34,025 nucleotides of DNA, taken from Butyrivibrio sp. (GTDB taxonomy: Bacteria > Bacillota > Clostridia > Lachnospirales > Lachnospiraceae). A model generated the notes under the pieces. It made no database searches. It was not told where the DNA came from and was given only the letters and a program-made list of their open reading frames with translations. A program made the position numbers and the translations under genes. Positions 32,331 to 34,025 of this stretch are shown here, piece by piece (the first letter of the stretch is position 1; each line of letters starts with the position of its first letter). The stretch spans positions 1-34,025 of the forward strand of contig JAILJR010000051.1 of assembly GCA_024694565.1 (NCBI GenBank), in the 5' to 3' direction.

Positions 32331-32393
32331 TATGAGTCGCCCGACAAAAGCTCACCAGTCCGGCCCCGGCGAGCTTTTGTCGGACAACTCATA
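32331..32393 (-). other. Long hairpin after surE, copy B of the GC-rich element
   Basis: A perfect 13-bp stem (CCGACAAAAGCTC at 32341-32353 with 32371-32383) encloses a 17-base loop rich in CCGG. An outer 7-bp stem (32331-32337 with 32387-32393) is separated by a 3-by-3 internal loop. It begins eight bases after the surE stop. No T-tract follows on the minus strand, so simple intrinsic termination is not clear. Its core matches 10838-10862. Confidence 0.7.
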
Positions 32394-32401
32394 GTTATAA
32401 T

Positions 32402-33121
32402 TCAGGATATATTATGAACAACACCGATTGAAACGTAATTATCGAGAATTGCTCCATAGTCAGTGCCGGACTCCATTGACGGGCTGTATACGCCATCAAC
32501 AATATACTCACATCCACCGTCGGGCAGATCCTTTACTTTTTTATAGCCATCATTGAAAAATTCCTTTCTTGATACCGGCAGATCTCTTAAAACCCCTTTG
32601 CAGTCCTTTAGTTTACAGCCGGGGAAATTAACGTTCCACACAATTCCGGGAACGTATTCTTTTTTAAGAAGTTCAAGCATGATTTCTCTGAGATACCTGT
32701 CAGTCACCTCATGGCAATCTCCCATGTCCTCTGAAAATGCCATTGACAGATACCCCTGGAATTCTCCTTCAAGAGCCGCACCGACAGTTGCTGAATACTG
32801 AATATCGGTAGCAACGTTATACCCATAATTTATTCCGGCCATCACAACATCAGGCTTCCACGGCATAACACTGATGCTGCCAACCCTGATGCAATCAGCC
32901 GGTGTACCCGTACATGAGTAAGCCTTAACACCTTCAACCGGAAAATTATATGGTACAACACTCATTGAGTGCCTCAGTGTTATACTATGAGAAGCCGCAC
33001 TTCTCTGATCGTGCGGAGCAACAACCCAAACCTCACCAAATTCAATTGCTGCTTCTGCAAGTCGCTTTATACCATCAGCATCTATCCCATCATCGTTTGT
33101 AATAAGTATCCTTCTTGGCAT
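32402..33121 (-). CDS. surE: 5'/3'-nucleotidase SurE
   Basis: A 239-residue SurE. The metal-binding ITNDDGIDADGI has Asp10 and Asp11, and further family stretches are VVAPHDQRSAASHSITL and MAGINYGYNVATDIQYSATV followed by GAALEGEF. SurE removes phosphate from nucleoside monophosphates and some other phosphates, with a role in stress survival. It is unrelated to flagella by known function, yet sits between flgE and flbD, genes that are usually adjacent. The ATG has GAGG upstream, and it has a promoter candidate of its own. Confidence 0.95.
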   Translation of the reverse strand: MPRRILITNDDGIDADGIKRLAEAAIEFGEVWVVAPHDQRSAASHSITLRHSMSVVPYNFPVEGVKAYSCTGTPADCIRVGSISVMPWKPDVVMAGINYGYNVATDIQYSATVGAALEGEFQGYLSMAFSEDMGDCHEVTDRYLREIMLELLKKEYVPGIVWNVNFPGCKLKDCKGVLRDLPVSRKEFFNDGYKKVKDLPDGGCEYIVDGVYSPSMESGTDYGAILDNYVSIGVVHNIS

Positions 33122-33153
33122 CTTCCAACCTCATTTTTATAATTTTGATATCT

Positions 33154-33175
33154 ATTATAACTGATTTCAGTTATA
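33154..33175 (-). promoter_or_regulatory. surE promoter -10 overlapped by a 20-bp inverted repeat
   Basis: The minus strand has TATAAT (33154-33159) about 33 bases before the surE start. A perfect inverted repeat with 9-bp arms TATAACTGA/TCAGTTATA and a 2-bp centre covers 33156-33175, overlapping the -10 and part of the spacer. This is the geometry of a repressor operator. The -35 is weak. Confidence 0.5.
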
Positions 33176-33303
33176 TATGCTTTCTTTTTAAACTCGAATT
33201 GTTTCAACGGCCGGTTGATAATCCTTCCATTGAGCTTGTTGTCACATGGCTTAATGTAAATGAAGGTCATAGTATAGAACTAATGAAACCGAGCAAAATA
33301 TAT

Positions 33304-33337
33304 CAAAAATCCCCGGGTGATTTCCCGGGGATTTTTG
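33304..33337 (-). terminator. Strong bidirectional terminator after flgE
   Basis: A 14-bp perfect stem (CAAAAATCCCCGGG with its complement) has a 6-base loop and A/T tracts on both sides. It lies 26 bases after the flgE stop and should end the upstream flagellar transcript. Confidence 0.92.
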
Positions 33338-33363
33338 TATGATGGAGTTTATTATATTTTTAA

Positions 33364-34025
33364 TTATCTCTTGAGGTTGGTGAGTTCCTCAAGGAGTGTG
33401 TCGGATACTGTGATGATACGGCTGTTTGCCTGGAATCCACGCTGTGTTGTGATCATTTCCGTAAACTCTTTGGAGAGGTCTACGTTTGACATTTCCAGAA
33501 CGCCTGTGCTCATGTAGCCGCCGTCTGTGGTGATATCCTGGATTGTAGGATCACCGGAGTTAAGGGTTGATGAATAGAGATTGTCGCCTTCCTTTGAAAG
33601 TCCGGAAGCATTTGCAAACTCTGCTGATGCGATCTGACCAAGGAGCTTGGTCTGGCCGTTTGAGTAGGAAGCGTAGATCTGTCCGTCAGTTGCAACAGAT
33701 ACACCGTTAAGCTCTCCAACAGCACGTCCTGTGTTAAGACTCTTCTTGTCACCCTTCACTGCCTTGATAGTTGCTGAACCGCTGGTGTTGTAATTTGTAA
33801 CTGTTGAGAAATCAAGAGTCATACGTCCTGTAATTACATCATCATCGTCTGTAGGAAGCTTCTGGTATCCAAAAGGCTCAAGTCCTTCAAATCTCTGATT
33901 GAAAATCAGGTTGACCATACCATCTTCTCTTCCATTTGCAGTTGTAAGAGAGCCATTGGCAGGATCAAACTTAAGCTGGATAGTCTGTTCTCCGGTTGTA
34001 AGAGTTATACTTCCATCTGAATTGA
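33364..34025 (-). CDS. flgE: Flagellar hook protein FlgE, C-terminal part
   Basis: The frame is open to the window edge, so about 219 C-terminal residues are visible and the start is outside. The C-terminal signature is GVLEMSNVDLSKEFTEMITT followed by QRGFQANSRIITVSDTLLEE. The middle contains GRAVGELNGVSVATDGQIYA and the segment QIASAEFANASGLSKEGDNL, all typical of FlgE. It polymerises into the hook. Upstream genes (normally flgD and others) lie beyond the window. The transcript ends at the terminator just downstream. Confidence 0.95.
   Translation of the reverse strand, partial: NSDGSITLTTGEQTIQLKFDPANGSLTTANGREDGMVNLIFNQRFEGLEPFGYQKLPTDDDDVITGRMTLDFSTVTNYNTSGSATIKAVKGDKKSLNTGRAVGELNGVSVATDGQIYASYSNGQTKLLGQIASAEFANASGLSKEGDNLYSSTLNSGDPTIQDITTDGGYMSTGVLEMSNVDLSKEFTEMITTQRGFQANSRIITVSDTLLEELTNLKR

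Larger units (their letters stand above)
31990..32401 (-). promoter_or_regulatory. 412-bp spacer and leader between surE and flbD
   Basis: No credible gene lies here. From the surE side it holds a long GC-rich hairpin (32331-32393), a small inverted repeat TACTGT/ACAGTA (32274-32290) and very A+T-rich DNA. Minus-strand TATAAT occurs at 32152-32157, but without a convincing -35. AAGTGG occurs four times on the minus strand, at 32060-32065, 32078-32083, 32212-32217 and 32266-32271. The promoter of the flagellar operon is probably here, but I cannot fix it. Confidence 0.6.

Noticed and set aside
33082..33270. A 62-codon minus-strand frame overlapping the surE start
   Set aside because: It crosses the surE promoter and palindrome in another frame and has no family features.

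Overview
The window is a moderately AT-rich Firmicutes chromosome segment, and every gene I can support lies on the minus strand. Gene content and order point to a motile Lachnospiraceae, probably Butyrivibrio-like: a fla/che operon of Bacillus/Clostridium type that runs into rpsB-tsf, a MinCDE system, an Ech-type hydrogenase, A+T-rich leaders and frequent TTG starts. The genus is inferred, not shown.

Read in the direction of transcription (high to low coordinates), the window opens with the 3' part of flgE (hook), closed by a strong bidirectional terminator. A separate surE follows, with its own promoter and a long 3' hairpin. After a 412-bp leader comes the main flagellar/chemotaxis operon: flbD, motA, motB, fliL, fliM, fliY, fliO, fliP, fliQ, fliR, flhB, flhA, flhF, flhG, a PilZ gene, cheB, cheA, cheW, cheC, cheD, a small membrane protein gene, the sigma-28 gene, a FapA/DUF342 gene, a small hypothetical gene, a SwrB-like (DUF6115) gene and a membrane protein gene with an MltG-like C-terminal domain. 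A hairpin with a T-tract ends this unit. rpsB-tsf follow with their own promoter, a structured leader and a terminator. Then come minC-minD-minE, a hairpin-rich spacer, and a unit made of an OhrR-type MarR regulator, a His-rich CsoR-family regulator and echA-echB-echC, cut by the window edge.

Together the genes encode the stator (MotA/B, FliL), part of the C-ring (FliM, FliY), the export gate (FliO, P, Q, R, FlhA, B), flagellar placement (FlhF/FlhG), c-di-GMP input (PilZ), the chemotaxis core and adaptation proteins (CheA, W, B, C, D), and sigma-28. MinCDE places the division septum. Ech would couple ferredoxin oxidation and H2 formation to ion pumping.

The observations I consider most worth checking are: (1) the cheB-cheA spacer, where a sigma-28 promoter candidate carries, within its own spacer, a 10-nt sequence complementary to the cheA ribosome-binding site; (2) loss of cheY from its usual place between fliY and fliO; (3) flhB with no normal start codon near the conserved N-terminus; (4) a His-rich CsoR with a C-H-C metal site directly upstream of a [NiFe]-hydrogenase operon; (5) a GC-rich hairpin element after surE that shares a core with a sequence after the FapA gene; (6) repeated AAGTGG boxes in the flbD leader. 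I found no mobile element, CRISPR array, tRNA or rRNA.
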